Both the position numbers and the translations under genes were made by a program. A DNA stretch of 64,000 nt, from positions 62,001 through 126,000 of the forward strand of contig WBMZ01010823.1 in NCBI GenBank assembly GCA_013400975.1. The letters are read 5' to 3'. Each line of letters opens with the position of its first letter. Within the stretch, counting starts at the first letter, position 1. Of the stretch, positions 11,701 through 23,643 are shown one piece after another. The notes under the pieces are model-generated. The model was not told the origin of the DNA. It did no database searches and saw only the letters and a list, made by a program, of their open reading frames with translations. The DNA comes from Atrichornis clamosus (Eukaryota > Chordata > Aves > Passeriformes > Menuridae).

Positions 11701-14700
11701 CAACCCCTCAGCCACCACTTTCAGCAGTTTGGGTGAAAAAGTTCTTCCCAGACACGAAGTTCAAATTGAAGGAAGCACTGCTCAGTGTGCTTTTGCTTCT
11801 GAAATACATCCTCAAAATGTTTTCTAACCAGATGCCTTGGAAGACATAAAAATAAACCACATTTCCCATAAACACACACATTACTTCAGAGCAAAGTGCT
11901 GGTTGCTGAGTGTGCACATCCTGAAACCACTACAAACTCAGAACAGGAGCTACTGACTCGCTCTCCAGTGTTCTGGGTTCCCTGACACTACCAACAGCAG
12001 TGGTAGCAATAAATAAAAATAGAAATCTCTTCTTGCACAGGTTCACGAACTGCTCCACTGACAACCTGGCTCATGATCACTGCTAATACCAGAGAAAAAT
12101 CAAAGAAGATTAAAATATCCATTTGGAAAAGAAAAAAAAGACAATAGAAGATAGTTTAGCATCCTTATAGAAAGAAAGGTCATCTATTTTAAACATAGCA
12201 TTTGTAAGAGAGAATCTGTGGGTCTGTGTTGTCAACTGGAGATTCCAGGTCCACAGAGTGCAAAGACACAGAGAGCAAATTTGGAGATAAAAGGATTGCT
12301 TGTTTCCTAAACTGAAGCTGGGTTCTACTCCAGGAAGAGCTGACCTTGTCAGTGTTTTCATCCAAACTCTTCAGGGGACAAAGGACCTTTAAAAATGCTG
12401 AAAACACTCCTCCCTAGCCTTCCTTACCCATTTTCATTTTGCCACTGCAGCAGCAAATGTAGGAAGTTGCAAGCTGAACACTTTGCATCACCCTGAAGCA
12501 GCCGAGAGGCACAGAGCTTCCAGCTCCTGTGACAAGGGCATGGAGAGACAGGACGAGGGGAATGGCTTCCCATGGAAGAGGGCAGGGAGAGCTGGGATAT
12601 CTAAGTCAGAGGGGATAACAGCCCTCAGCTTCAATACAGCAGAACACGCTCACCCAGTGTCTCTGGGAGCAGCTGGAGATGGATGGAAGAGTTCAGGCAG
12701 ACCTGGAGCAGTGTAAGGAAAAACAGCAGTGCATCGTCCCTTTGGTGTGATCTCCTAGTGCTTATTTTCCAGCTCATGACCCACCTGCCACATCTGTAAG
12801 CCACCCATCAGCAACTGTGCTACCTCCAACCCCGAATGGAGCACGACACACCTGAGCTGGGGCCTCTGCAGCGTTCCCCAGTGCTGGGCAGCGTTCCCAG
12901 GAGCAGATAAATACCCCTCAGTCAGTAACGTATGCATTTAGGGACAGAACGTGTCCTGTCGAGCTCAGGAAGAGTTTTATCACTGATTTTGTGAAAATGA
13001 GATCAAGCCCTTACTCGGAACACAAACGGTAACTGAGAACTGCCAAGCTCCCCGAGCACATCAGGGACGTGAGTACCAGTGACTGCCCTGCAGCCCAGCC
13101 CCCTGGAAACCCAACCTCTGGGTGTCTGCTCCTCACCCGCATCTCCCAAAACACGCCCACGGCCTCCTGCTCAGCTTTGGCCTCCTGCTTTGTCAGAGTA
13201 TTTCCTTAAAATCCCAGACTTACTGAATCTACGGGAACATCTTGCTCTGGTGTTTAATTACAAGGAAATCTACGTGGCTCCAGGAAGCAAAGCCATCAGC
13301 ACTGCAGAGCCAGGGCTTGGACCTCACCTGCACCTTGCAGGTGAAAGCCTGTGCAGGGGGAGGAGCAGGTCCATGCACCAACCTTCCCAGCGGGAATTAT
13401 TCCCTAACTCCCCAAGTGCTCCCAGCAGATCCGCACAGACAGGTGACACGGCAGGTATCCCTCAATATACTCCTCTCAGCTTGCCCTCTATTTTTCTGTT
13501 CAGCAGGTGGAAACATGTGCAATAGGAATGGAATATGAATGGAGTACAAATGCAGAGCAGGAGGCAGGTTGTGCGTGCGTTCTCTTCCCGAGGGATGCAG
13601 CACAGCTCCAGGACTGCAGATTGGAGCCCAGTGTTCCTCTGGAGCAAAGTGCTCAGAATTACAAAGTGACTTTTTCTTTTTTTTGTCCCCTCTCAAACGG
13701 TTTCATTAGCACTGCTGCAATGAAATAAGGTATTTTGTTTCTTATCTAATCATTTTAGCATTTTAATTTATGAGATACAAGCATAACTACCCTTGCTTTC
13801 ACTCTTGATTAAACACACGCATCCAAAATATTTCATGCTTAGCCAAGTGAATATTTTAAATATTTTTTCCCCCACGAAACAATGCTTAGGATGTCCGATC
13901 CTTTTTCTATTACAGGGAGAAAAGATGTCTTAGAGCAAGCATTTAAATGAATGTCAGTTGGAAGAAACACACACTGAGTGCAATTTGAGATAAAACTACC
14001 ATTGATCCCTTCATGTACGGCCTTTGTGGCAGTGTTGACGTGGCCATTGAAAAGAGACACTGGTGCCAGAGTTCTTCTGAGAGATAATCCGTCTTCTGAG
14101 AGAGGATTTAGGTTAAATGTACCTGTGAAAAACAGTGTATTTCAGCCGACATGATGAATGGCCTATTGTTCATCCTCCGGTGCCGTGCTTGGGCTGGGGG
14201 GCTGGAAGCAGAGAAGAAAGCAAAAGCACCAGGCAGCCCTGACTGCAATCTCAGCAGTGTATTTGTTCACTCTTTTCCCAGAGTTCCTAGGCAGGAATAT
14301 CTGGAGCAATTTTCAGCCTAACAGCAACTCTGCCTCACGCCACAACTCCGGGCAATTGCATTATTTATCAAATTATTTCTATTTCTATCGCCTGTCTTTG
14401 TAGCAGTTTATTACCTTTCAAATAATGCTTGCCATGCAATGAGGCAGAGACTGGGATTATTAAAATGATCTCATGGATGCAGAACTGGCCATTAGGCTGT
14501 TCTGGGTAAACACTGAGGTTTATGAATACTCACAGGTTTTACTGCTCAGAGCACATCCCCCCCAAAATCAGGGCCACTGCTCCTGAGTACCTGCTCATCT
14601 CTTGAAGAATGGGCTGGTTCAGGGTGTAGTCCACAGGTAGTAATTCCTGTGGCCCTGGGATGCTGTCCCTGTGTGTGACTCCAACCTTTAAGTTGCATAA

Positions 14701-16133
14701 ATAACAGTAAGGTCAGAGCTTTCTGCCTCGTAACATTAACCTCCATTAAAATATACCCTGAGGTCAAAGCCAAGGTCTTGGGGCTTCACTCATCAACTTT
14801 GATGGTGCACAAGGAGAGAGCCCCGATCCCAAACCCCACCCAGCACCCTGTCATGTCACCTGAGACTTCCCACCTATGGCAGTACCAGCCAAAACCACTC
14901 AGCACTCCCCCAAAGCGAGCACGGCTTTCCAGGCTTGGCCTTCATCCCTGTCCTGTTACTCCAGATGTTTCTGAAAATGGGGGAGAGAGGGACAGTGTCC
15001 ACACCAGCACCAGCCTGGGACATCCACACAACCTGAGGGCTCAGAACAGCACCCTGAGCAAGGATGGGGCAAGTTGGGTCTGTCTACAGCTGCCAGGATA
15101 AATCCAAGGGAAAGGCAGGATGCTCCCACCGGCTGGAGCCCCATGACAGAGGCTTCCCTTTACCATCCACCCAAACACCCAGTGCACACAGTCTCCTACA
15201 CATCTGCACCTTCCTGCCCTGCTAGTCTGGACTCAGACAACCACCCAGAGCTGCTGCAGCATTTATTTGTCTATAAGGACTTGTCTTTTCACGGTTCACA
15301 GAAAAGCCTGAGATAATTTAGAGCCTCTGTCAAAGCCCATTTAATTTAGTGCATGTCTTTCTCTCAGTGAGAGCAGGCATTAGATAAGTCCTGCCTTATC
15401 CATGACAGCTGACAGGCCTCTTAACAGCAAACACCCTGTAATTAATTTTCAGGTAAGAACTATATTTGCTCTAAATAAACTGAGGTAAAATCCTGCTGCA
15501 CTGAGTTCAGTAGAACACCTCCCACAAGCTGTGCTGGAGATGGATTTGAAATGGTGCTAAAGAGCCTGAGGATGAAATACTGAACTCCTGAGGTTCCACA
15601 TGGCACAGCTACGTGGGGCTGCTGGAACCTCTGCTGTGGGAGTGTTCTTCGATTTGTAAAATATGTGCATTTTGGCCAAGGAAAAGCACTGCCTGGAGAA
15701 GGCCCTGAGGAACAGCACCTCTGCACCAGGTGCACCAATCCAGGGGAGTCACGAAGGATCCCAGGAGGATTTACTGCTAAACTGCAGCAACTGTGCATCA
15801 GCTGGACGTCCACGGTGCACAGAATTTGGGTTCATCTGGCATTTTCTGTGCTCTGAGACTACAATTAAAAGCACAAAGAACTAAACAGAACCTTTCAGAA
15901 GGTTCCCCCAGGTAACAGCTGCTCTTACCTGGCTGTATTGAAAAATACAGGGTACTATACTTTGTCTTCTTAATTCCCAATATTGATTCAGAGAAATTAC
16001 TTAGAACACGAATGTTTCTTCCAGGGATAGGAACTGTTGTGTGCAAACGTTTTCATTGCAGGCTTTTCCTTCACAGATTTGCTAAGTATTAAGAATTAAA
16101 GGTGAGGAGATTCTAAATTGCAACTCTTTCAGA

Positions 16134-16465
16134 TTAATAGAATGATAGAATGGGTTGGGTTAGAAAGGACCTGAAAGCCCATCCAGCCCCGCTCCCTGCC
16201 ACAGGCAGGGACACCTCCCACTATCCCAGGTTGCTCCAAGCCTCATCCAGCCTGGCCTTGGACACTTCCAGGGATCCAGGGGCGGCCACAGCTGCTCTGG
16301 GCAGCCAGCGCCAGCGCCTCAGCACCCTCACAGGGAACAATTCCTTCCCATTATCCCATCTAACCCTGCTCTCTGGCAGTTTGAAGCCATTTCCCCTTGT
16401 CCTGTCACTATTTGTCCATGTAAAAAGTCACTCTCCCTCTTTTTGATCAGCCCCCTTTAAGTACT
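16134..16465 (-). mobile_element. CR1 LINE 3' tail, one of the longest here
   Basis: It starts with AGAATGATAGAATGGGTTGG, the complement of the terminal ATTCTATGA-type repeat. It continues through CTCCCACTATCCCAGGTTGC and GGACACTTCCAGGGATCCAG to TTTCCCCTTGTCCTGTCACT. It is 5'-truncated and in the same orientation as the gene. Confidence 0.93.
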
Positions 16466-18540
16466 GACTGATCATAAAAACCTGTAAATAATACTTGAGA
16501 GAGAAGGAGAAAAAAATAGGACATATTTTGCTCAGATAACTATTTTTGAGAATATAGTAGCCCTTTGGCAACATCAAACAGAATAATGCCTCTGAACTCA
16601 GTATCAGCTTAAACCAGTCACAGATCAGACATTCTAAGTTTTCTCACAATTTTCTTCTTCCACCAATTGTTTATCTGCAGTGATGGAGCAGTCCAAAGAA
16701 ACAATGCTGCATCCAGCCATTATTAATATCTATAAACACAAAAGCTGTGTTTTGTCATCACCCTCCCTTTGGTCTGTGCATTTTTAAGACAAGTCTGGAA
16801 GTGACAGAACCTCGCGCTGATGGAGCAGGGAGGCAGGAGGGAAGGAAGGGAGCATTTACAGCTATTAGAGACTTCATGGAGATTGTTTAGAGATGCCTGG
16901 AGTTATAATTCAAATACAGAAATATCCCTAGGTTATCTAAGAACAGTTCTCTAGAAAATATCTTTCTTAAGGGATGCTGATAACGGAAGGAAACAAATGA
17001 AAACCAAACACGAGCACTGCAGGGGACCCTGAAGGAAGCAAGTGGGCTGTGGTGAATTTCAAATAATAGAAACCTTTTGCCTTCTCTCCCAAACCACTCT
17101 TTTTTTTACTACACACAAAATTCCAATAAATACAGTCAGAAAGCCCATGTCATGAAAATAAATATTTGAGGAAGCAGATTTGAGTAAAGCAAAGGAAAAC
17201 TCGTTTTTACAGCTTTCACTCCTGAGACGTGAGGCAATGACAAATTGGGAAGATTCTGCAAGTCTAGAAGGGTCCAGTGAGACAAATTTCCATTGATTTT
17301 TATGGGAAATGAAGACCATCCCCCATGGGAAACTGCCTTTTTGACACAGCCCTTCCACTTGGCAGTTTATTTTACAGACAAAGTTGGGTGTTTGCTACAA
17401 ACCGTGATGGCACCACAAGGGACAGGGATGCTTCTCACTCAAAACACAAGACTGAGGACCTGGACCAGCTCGTGCTGGTGGCAGTGGAGGGGCAAAGCAC
17501 ACTTGAAAACCACCTCTTTCTGCACAATTACCCACCAGAGTCACACAGCTCTCCACACTCATCCTCCTGCGCTCAGAAGCGAGGAAAATCCTGTGCAGGA
17601 AGCAGCAGGTGCTGAGAAGCCACTACTGCCTTCACTCTGTCTAATGCTCAGTGAAATATTTGCTGTGCTCAGTCTTCCAGGGCACTGCCTGTAGCCCAAG
17701 GCATGGAAATCAAATAACTTCTAGTCTACGAAGAGGGACAGTGGAAATCCAAGGAATCATATTTGGAAGTGCAGCATCTCCTGTGCCAACAACTCCTTTC
17801 CAAGAAGGACAAACCACCACCCTCTACCTACAGCAAACACTGTGGGGGTTTGTAGAACATAAGAATCAGGGGGAACTCCACTGGAGCACATAAAAATTAT
17901 TCTCTTATGAGAAAAAAAACCCAATCCACGCAAGATTTTTAGTGCATCAGCTGCTGACACAAAGCGTTTCAGGGAGCGTTCATGAGATCAGAGCAGAAGC
18001 AGTAAATGCATTCTCAGCTTATTTGTTCCAGCTGATACCACCCAAATGGTACAGCCCAAAGGCACAGTCTTTCAAAGATAACACATCTGTCCCTCGAGTT
18101 TCCACAAAAAATGCCCAAAGTACAAAGGAAAATTACGCACTCTGCTTGTAATGGACATTAACAGATTTGTGAGATCCAAGGACACATTTACATCACTTAA
18201 AAATGATGTTTAAATAACCATCAAAAATATCACGAAATCTAAAAAGGTTCATTAGGAATCCTTTTTCCCCTTTAGACATGCAATGATTTCCTTGGATTCT
18301 AAAAGTGCATCTCAGAGTGTGACCCTAACTGTAAAATCATTACCTTCTTGCTCTTAATCATAAAAATATCCAAGAGAAGAAATGTTTGACAATAATTTTT
18401 TCCTTCAAAATGCTCCAGACTTTCCAAAATCATTACTGCTGTTTTCTTCGAGTGGAGGACAAGCACGAAGTACACATCAATTCCAAATTGCTTTTAGGAG
18501 GCTGATCACAGGCATTTATTTGGGAAGCAGTGGCTGCAGG

Positions 18541-19165
18541 GTGTGCTCACGGCGGAGCGAATCCCGTCCTGCTGCCTCCGACGGCGGCACTGCGGGGAGG
18601 GACTGGCTCCTTCCTGGAGCATCTTTACAGAGAGGGAGCTGTGTGGTCGGTACTTAGAGGTGAATTTAATAATCATAAAGATCATGAGAGACCTCAAGCA
18701 GGGAAAGCGGTGAGCGAACGTTTCCCTGAAGGATGTGCAAACACGGGACGTGTCTTGCTGCGCTCCGGAGCTCGGATGCCTCGGAGACAGGACTTTGGAT
18801 CCTTCACCCTCCCCACCTCTGCAGGCAGAGCTGTGCTTTTCCAATGAATACACGACACCAAGGTGAAGGCCTGCTGACTCCTCTCAACACCCAGGGGCAC
18901 AGCAGCACCGTGGGTTTGCTCACCCCCGGGGGGCTGCGGATCCGCGCCGGGCCCGGCGGCAGCACAGGCAGCAGTGGTGTCCTGCACGTGCACCTCCGAG
19001 TGCTACAACAGCACCACGCCGGAAAGGACCTGCTGGGGAAACAGGAGCAGACTGCTGATGTCACAGGAGGCTGTGTCACGGCGTGAGGGAGGGCCTCATT
19101 CCAGCAGCTCCAGCCGAAACCTGGCACGGGTTGGGATTACAGTCACCGGCGCACGTGGCAGCAGT
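18541..19165. promoter_or_regulatory. Intronic CpG-dense stretch, possible CpG island
   Basis: By hand count there are about 38 CpG dinucleotides in roughly 625 bp, with GC near 57%, so the observed/expected ratio is around 0.7. Its densest part is 18901-18970, with clustered CCGG, GCGC and CCGCG steps. The surrounding intron is CpG-poor. It is not CR1 sequence as far as I can tell. It could be an alternative promoter, an enhancer or a GC-biased unique segment. No TATA box, Inr or exon is identified, so this is only a candidate. Confidence 0.35.
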
Positions 19166-19337
19166 TTGTGGCTGGCTACAGGAAATAATTTCCTGGTTCG
19201 ACAGGAGCAGATGAAAGAAACGGAAATTTTAAGGATCAGCCTAATTAATTGATGCATGCAAAACAAACCAGTACCAAACCTGGATTCTACATAAATCTCT
19301 AACCCTTCTCAGGTAGCCTTTTGCTAGATAGAAACAT

Positions 19338-19570
19338 TTATAGAATCAAAAAATCATTTTGGTTGCTAAAGCCCTCTAAGAACATTGAGTTAACCCAGCA
19401 CTGCCAAGGCCACCAATGACTCTTGTCCCCAAGGGCCACATCCACACGGCTTTTAAATCCCTCTAGGAATGGGGACTCCACCCCTGTCCTGGGCAGCTGT
19501 GCCAGGGCTGGACAGCCCTTATGGTGAAGACAATTTTCCTAATATCCAATCTAAACATCCCCTGGCTCAA
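19338..19570 (-). mobile_element. Old CR1 LINE 3' tail
   Basis: TATAGAATCAAAAAATCATT opens the copy, followed by a diverged body with CACTGCCAAGGCCACC, GGGCCACATCCACACG and GGGGACTCCACCCCTGTCCT, then the unit CCTAATATCCAATCTAAACA. The divergence suggests an old subfamily. Confidence 0.8.
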
Positions 19571-19842
19571 GAACAGAAGGAAAAGACAATGCAAGGATCA
19601 TCTGGAGTCACTGACTTGCTGTTAGCACTGACGGAAGGTTCAATCCTCATCCAGCTGCTCAAGCCAAGCAGCCAGGCACTTAAACTTTGTATAGGGTTAC
19701 ACACATGATAGAGATTTCACCCTACAAAAGGAACAGGACTTATCCTTGCCAGAGACACACAAAGGAAAGAAAACATCTCCATGAACCGTCCCTAAGTTGA
19801 CAGAACCACAGCCATGACAAACTGAAGCTAAAACATACTGTG

Positions 19843-19985
19843 ATCATGGAATCATAGAATGATCACATTGAGTTGGTTTGGGTTGGAAGGGACCTTAAAG
19901 CTCCTCTCATCCCACCCCTGCCATGGGCAGCGACACCTTCCACTATCCCAGGACGTTCCAAGCCCTGTCCAACCTGGCCTTGGTC
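19843..19985 (-). mobile_element. CR1 LINE 3' tail
   Basis: ATCATGGAATCATAGAATGA marks the element's 3' end. The body reads GGTTTGGGTTGGAAGGGACC, CATCCCACCCCTGCCATGGG and CACTATCCCAGG, up to CAACCTGGCCTTGG. It lies about 270 bp from an older copy in the same orientation. Confidence 0.92.
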
Positions 19986-21384
19986 TTCCAGAACAACACA
20001 GAGCTAAAACCAGCTTTTGCTGGGAAACAGAGAGTCTGTGAAGGAGCTTTCCAAGACCTCTGACCACCAAATCCTGTGGTTTCCTGGTTCATTTTATTCC
20101 CTTTCTGCAAAGCATTGTTAAAGTAAGAGGACACGTCAGCTATTTCAGATGTTCCCCTGAAGTAGAGCCATCTTCTGCCACTGGCTTTGAAAAGTAAGAT
20201 GAATGCAGCACTGTCAATTCAAACTTCAGAAAGCTATTTGCAGGGTGTCATTTTTCATTTTGCCTAGGCAGGACGTAATGAAAACCTGACAAGTTATTGA
20301 TGGTTTGGTTACCTGTCTGCCTTCAAGAAATTGCACAGGTGCTTTATGTAAAAAAAAGTACAAAGAGTCAACCCAATTAATGCGAAACAATGATGGGAAA
20401 CATCCTTTGAGGTTTTCTTTTCTGCTGAAGTGTCACTGGGGTGTGTGTCCAAAAGACACTGCTGGCAATTCATCTCTCAAGTAATCAGTATGAAAACATT
20501 GAAATATATATGAAAATACCATGGTTTGTACCCTGGCACCAGCCTGGGAAAGATGTGCTGTCTGTCCTCTTGCCATTTTCTTTCTGGCTGTTTAAAGTAA
20601 TTAACCACTAATGAGGAAGTCTGGGGCAACAAATAAAAAATTGGAATTTATACAACTTTTTCAACTCAAGACGTGCTGAAAGAACAGGGGAAAAACTTTT
20701 CTTGTTCAATTTTACAATTTTTCTTCTCAAAATGATGTAACATCAACACGGGTAAGTTAAAATTGCTGTTACCAAAATAATACCTAAATGAGGGGGTTCA
20801 TAAATTGACCACCCTTGTGAGGAGGTGCTTAGGATGTGAACTCCTGAGAAAACCATGGCTAAACTCTTTCGGGGAGACAAGATTTACAGAACAGTTTTGA
20901 AGGGCAGAGGACAACAAAAAAATCAGGTGAGAACTTTCTGCTTTTCCTTGGCCACAATCACTCCAGCTCCTGGGAGGAGCTGCTGGTTTGGCTTTACCCT
21001 GTGATTCCCAAAGGCTTTGTGCCAGTCAGGGGACCAAGGACGGGAGGGAGCAGCTCAGCATCCCCTGGGGCAGGGCCTCAGCTCCTCTCCAAAGCAGCTG
21101 CAGCGCCTGCGTTGGGCGATGTTCTTCTTTATGAACAAATTAACATTCCCTGCCAAATTAATAAGCCTGGAGGCACAGCTGTGTATTAATATATCCAAGA
21201 GGTTTTCCAGCTCCAGCAGCCTGGTGTCCTTCCTTCTGGGGAGGCTGGGATTTCAGGGAGCGCTGGCTGAGTTTTTGTTGATGGAGGAGTGAACAGCCCC
21301 AAGCCCTGTCAGACTCCCACTGCCCCTTCCCAGTCTCAAGCCCTCACGTTCTTTTCAGAAATTACCAGGACACCAGCTGTGGCT

Positions 21385-21532
21385 GTCTGGAAGCCTGGAA
21401 GTGTCCCAAGGCCAGGCTGGATGGAGCCTGGAGCAACCTGGGGTAGTGAAAGGTGTCCCTTCCCATGGCAGGGGTGGAATGGGATGAGCTTTAAGGTCCC
21501 TTCCCACCCAAACCAATCTGGGATTCATGACT
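21385..21532 (+). mobile_element. CR1 LINE 3' tail
   Basis: CTGGAAGTGTCCCAAGGCCA, GGAGCAACCTGGGGTAGTG and GAGCTTTAAGGTCCCTTCCC lead to a degraded ATTCATGA end. It is antisense to the gene. Confidence 0.92.
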
Positions 21533-22711
21533 TCCAAAACTGAACTTACCCTTCTAGCCTGGCTCTGACTCTGGGCTGTGGTGGAGAGCAACAGTGAAAT
21601 ACCTGGGAAAATCTGGACCTAAATCCTGAGACAGATAAGCCAGTTTTGGTCACTAATCACGAGCACCTTCTGGAAGCGCAGTTCTCTGTCTGCTCAGTTG
21701 TTTGACAATATCTGAGTTAGCCAGGCACTCTCTACACTTCCAGTCACTTCCATGGCTGAACTCCATGGGAAAATGCCACTGTGTGCTGCTTTTCTGTGCT
21801 TTTATTGGTTTTCAGCTACAAGAAATAACAATGTTCCTGCTGTAAGCACCGTGGCTGTGTGCAAGCCCGTGCTCACACATCACAGAGCTTGTCAAGGCTG
21901 CAAGATAATGGGACCAACTGGGAAAATTTCCATGAAGACAGTGAGTGTGCCTGGAGAATCTAGGTCAGATCCTGCTCCAACAAAGTGCACGACGAGGGTC
22001 CCTTTATACAGAAACTTGTTTAATTAAGGTAACAGATGTTGCTGTTACACAAGTCATAGGGAATGGTTGTTTAATTGGACACTTTCATATTCTTTGCTAC
22101 CAGCACAGAACATCGTTTGTTTTTTTTATGAATTTCTTTCCTTACAATTAAACTGTATAAACAATGCAGGCACTGTATATTCCTAGAAAAGAAACAGCTC
22201 TAATGATGTAGGGGCTTTACATGAAGAAGAATGAGAGAAGAGCAATTTGTTTTGGGGCTTAAAAGTACAATTATTTCTCTGTCCCAGCCTGAGTACGTGT
22301 CTGGTGGCAGGGTAAATATGACTTCCAATAGCTTTAGGAGAACATTAGGAATTAAGACTGCTGTGCACATATTTTAAATCAAAGTTATCTTGGTTTTCCT
22401 GCACTCATTCTGCTGTTGGGAAGCAAAGGAGAACGGGAAGCTTTGGAGGACCAAGAGGATGAAACATGAGGTGTCCTCACCTGCCCTGGAACCACACAAT
22501 GCTACAGCTTCACCTCTGGGAAATGTCAGTGTGTCTCACTCTGTGAGAAATAAATAAATGGAATTATTATCATTATGGTCTGAAAATTAAAAGCCCTTTC
22601 CCGAAGTCCCAAACAAGCCCTGAGAAAAGAGGGAAGACTTCCAGGGGAAGAAGCGATGCAGACCCTGCCTTTCAAAGCAGGGCTGAGCAACCCCTTCCAA
22701 TGCTACTCCCA

Positions 22712-22815
22712 GAATGGTTGGAAGGGATCACTGGAGGTCATCACATCCAACCTCCCAGCTCAGGCAGGTCGTACATGATCCAGGATTATGTCCAGACAGG
22801 TCCAGCGAAGTCACT
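22712..22815 (-). mobile_element. Old CR1 LINE 3' fragment
   Basis: AGAATGGTTGGAAGGGATCA, TCACATCCAACCTCCCAGCT and ATGATCCAGGATTATGTCCA match the complement of an older CR1 tail type. The inner boundary is unclear. Confidence 0.72.
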
Positions 22816-23626
22816 CCAAGCCAACAGCAACATGAGAAATGTTCTCGAGACATTCTGACTAGTGATAAGTTATTAAAGGCCAGTCCAATCTGTGCAGTGC
22901 AGCGACCAAATGCCCCGGTTTGTTGCCACGGACCACAGGACCAGTGTCAGTCCTGACATTAAACCCCACATTCCCACAGCCAACGCTGCTCTCCAAAGGG
23001 ACAGCACCTGCAGGTTTGTTGGGATGCCGACCAGGTTTATCCGTGGGCTGTGGAAAGCTCAGTGGCCATCCCTACCAGAAAGGCACCCCCCTGGGTCCTG
23101 AGCAAGGTTTTCCCAGGAAAAGGGGTATTTCAGTCCTGCCTCACCTGCTCTGCTCTCCCAGTGCCCATGGGAGGCTGATCTGAGAGCAGCATTAGCAGGA
23201 CTGAGGCCCTTTCCCACGGAGTGTAGCACTCGTTTGGCACTGAATGTGAGGGCAAGATCAAGCAGAGAAAATGATCTCTGTGCTTTCCCCATCCAGAAAC
23301 AGTCCTTGTTTCCAAACAGCATTTGCAATATATCTATATCTGTGCTATAGCTGTTCCTATACAAAATTTACCTTCTGGAGTCAGGCTCCTAACATCATTT
23401 TGACTCAGTGAGGCCTCCAAGGCAGGATTTCCATTATTATGGAGATGAACTGCCTTTAATGACTGCAATAATATAATTGTACCCCAGGGCAGAATTTCTA
23501 ATAACACAATTGCACAGTTCTCAACCACCAGTAAGAGATGCCTTCAGGCCATGGTATTCATTAGAGGTGCAGTACACACTACCTCAGCCTCCAGAGAAGA
23601 GTATGAAACCTAAACCAATAAAGCTC

Positions 23627-23643
23627 TTTTTTTTTTTTTTTTT
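23627..23643. repeat. Poly-T run of 17
   Basis: An uninterrupted run of 17 T on the plus strand. It has no target-site duplication or retrocopy body that I can recognise next to it. Confidence 0.95.
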
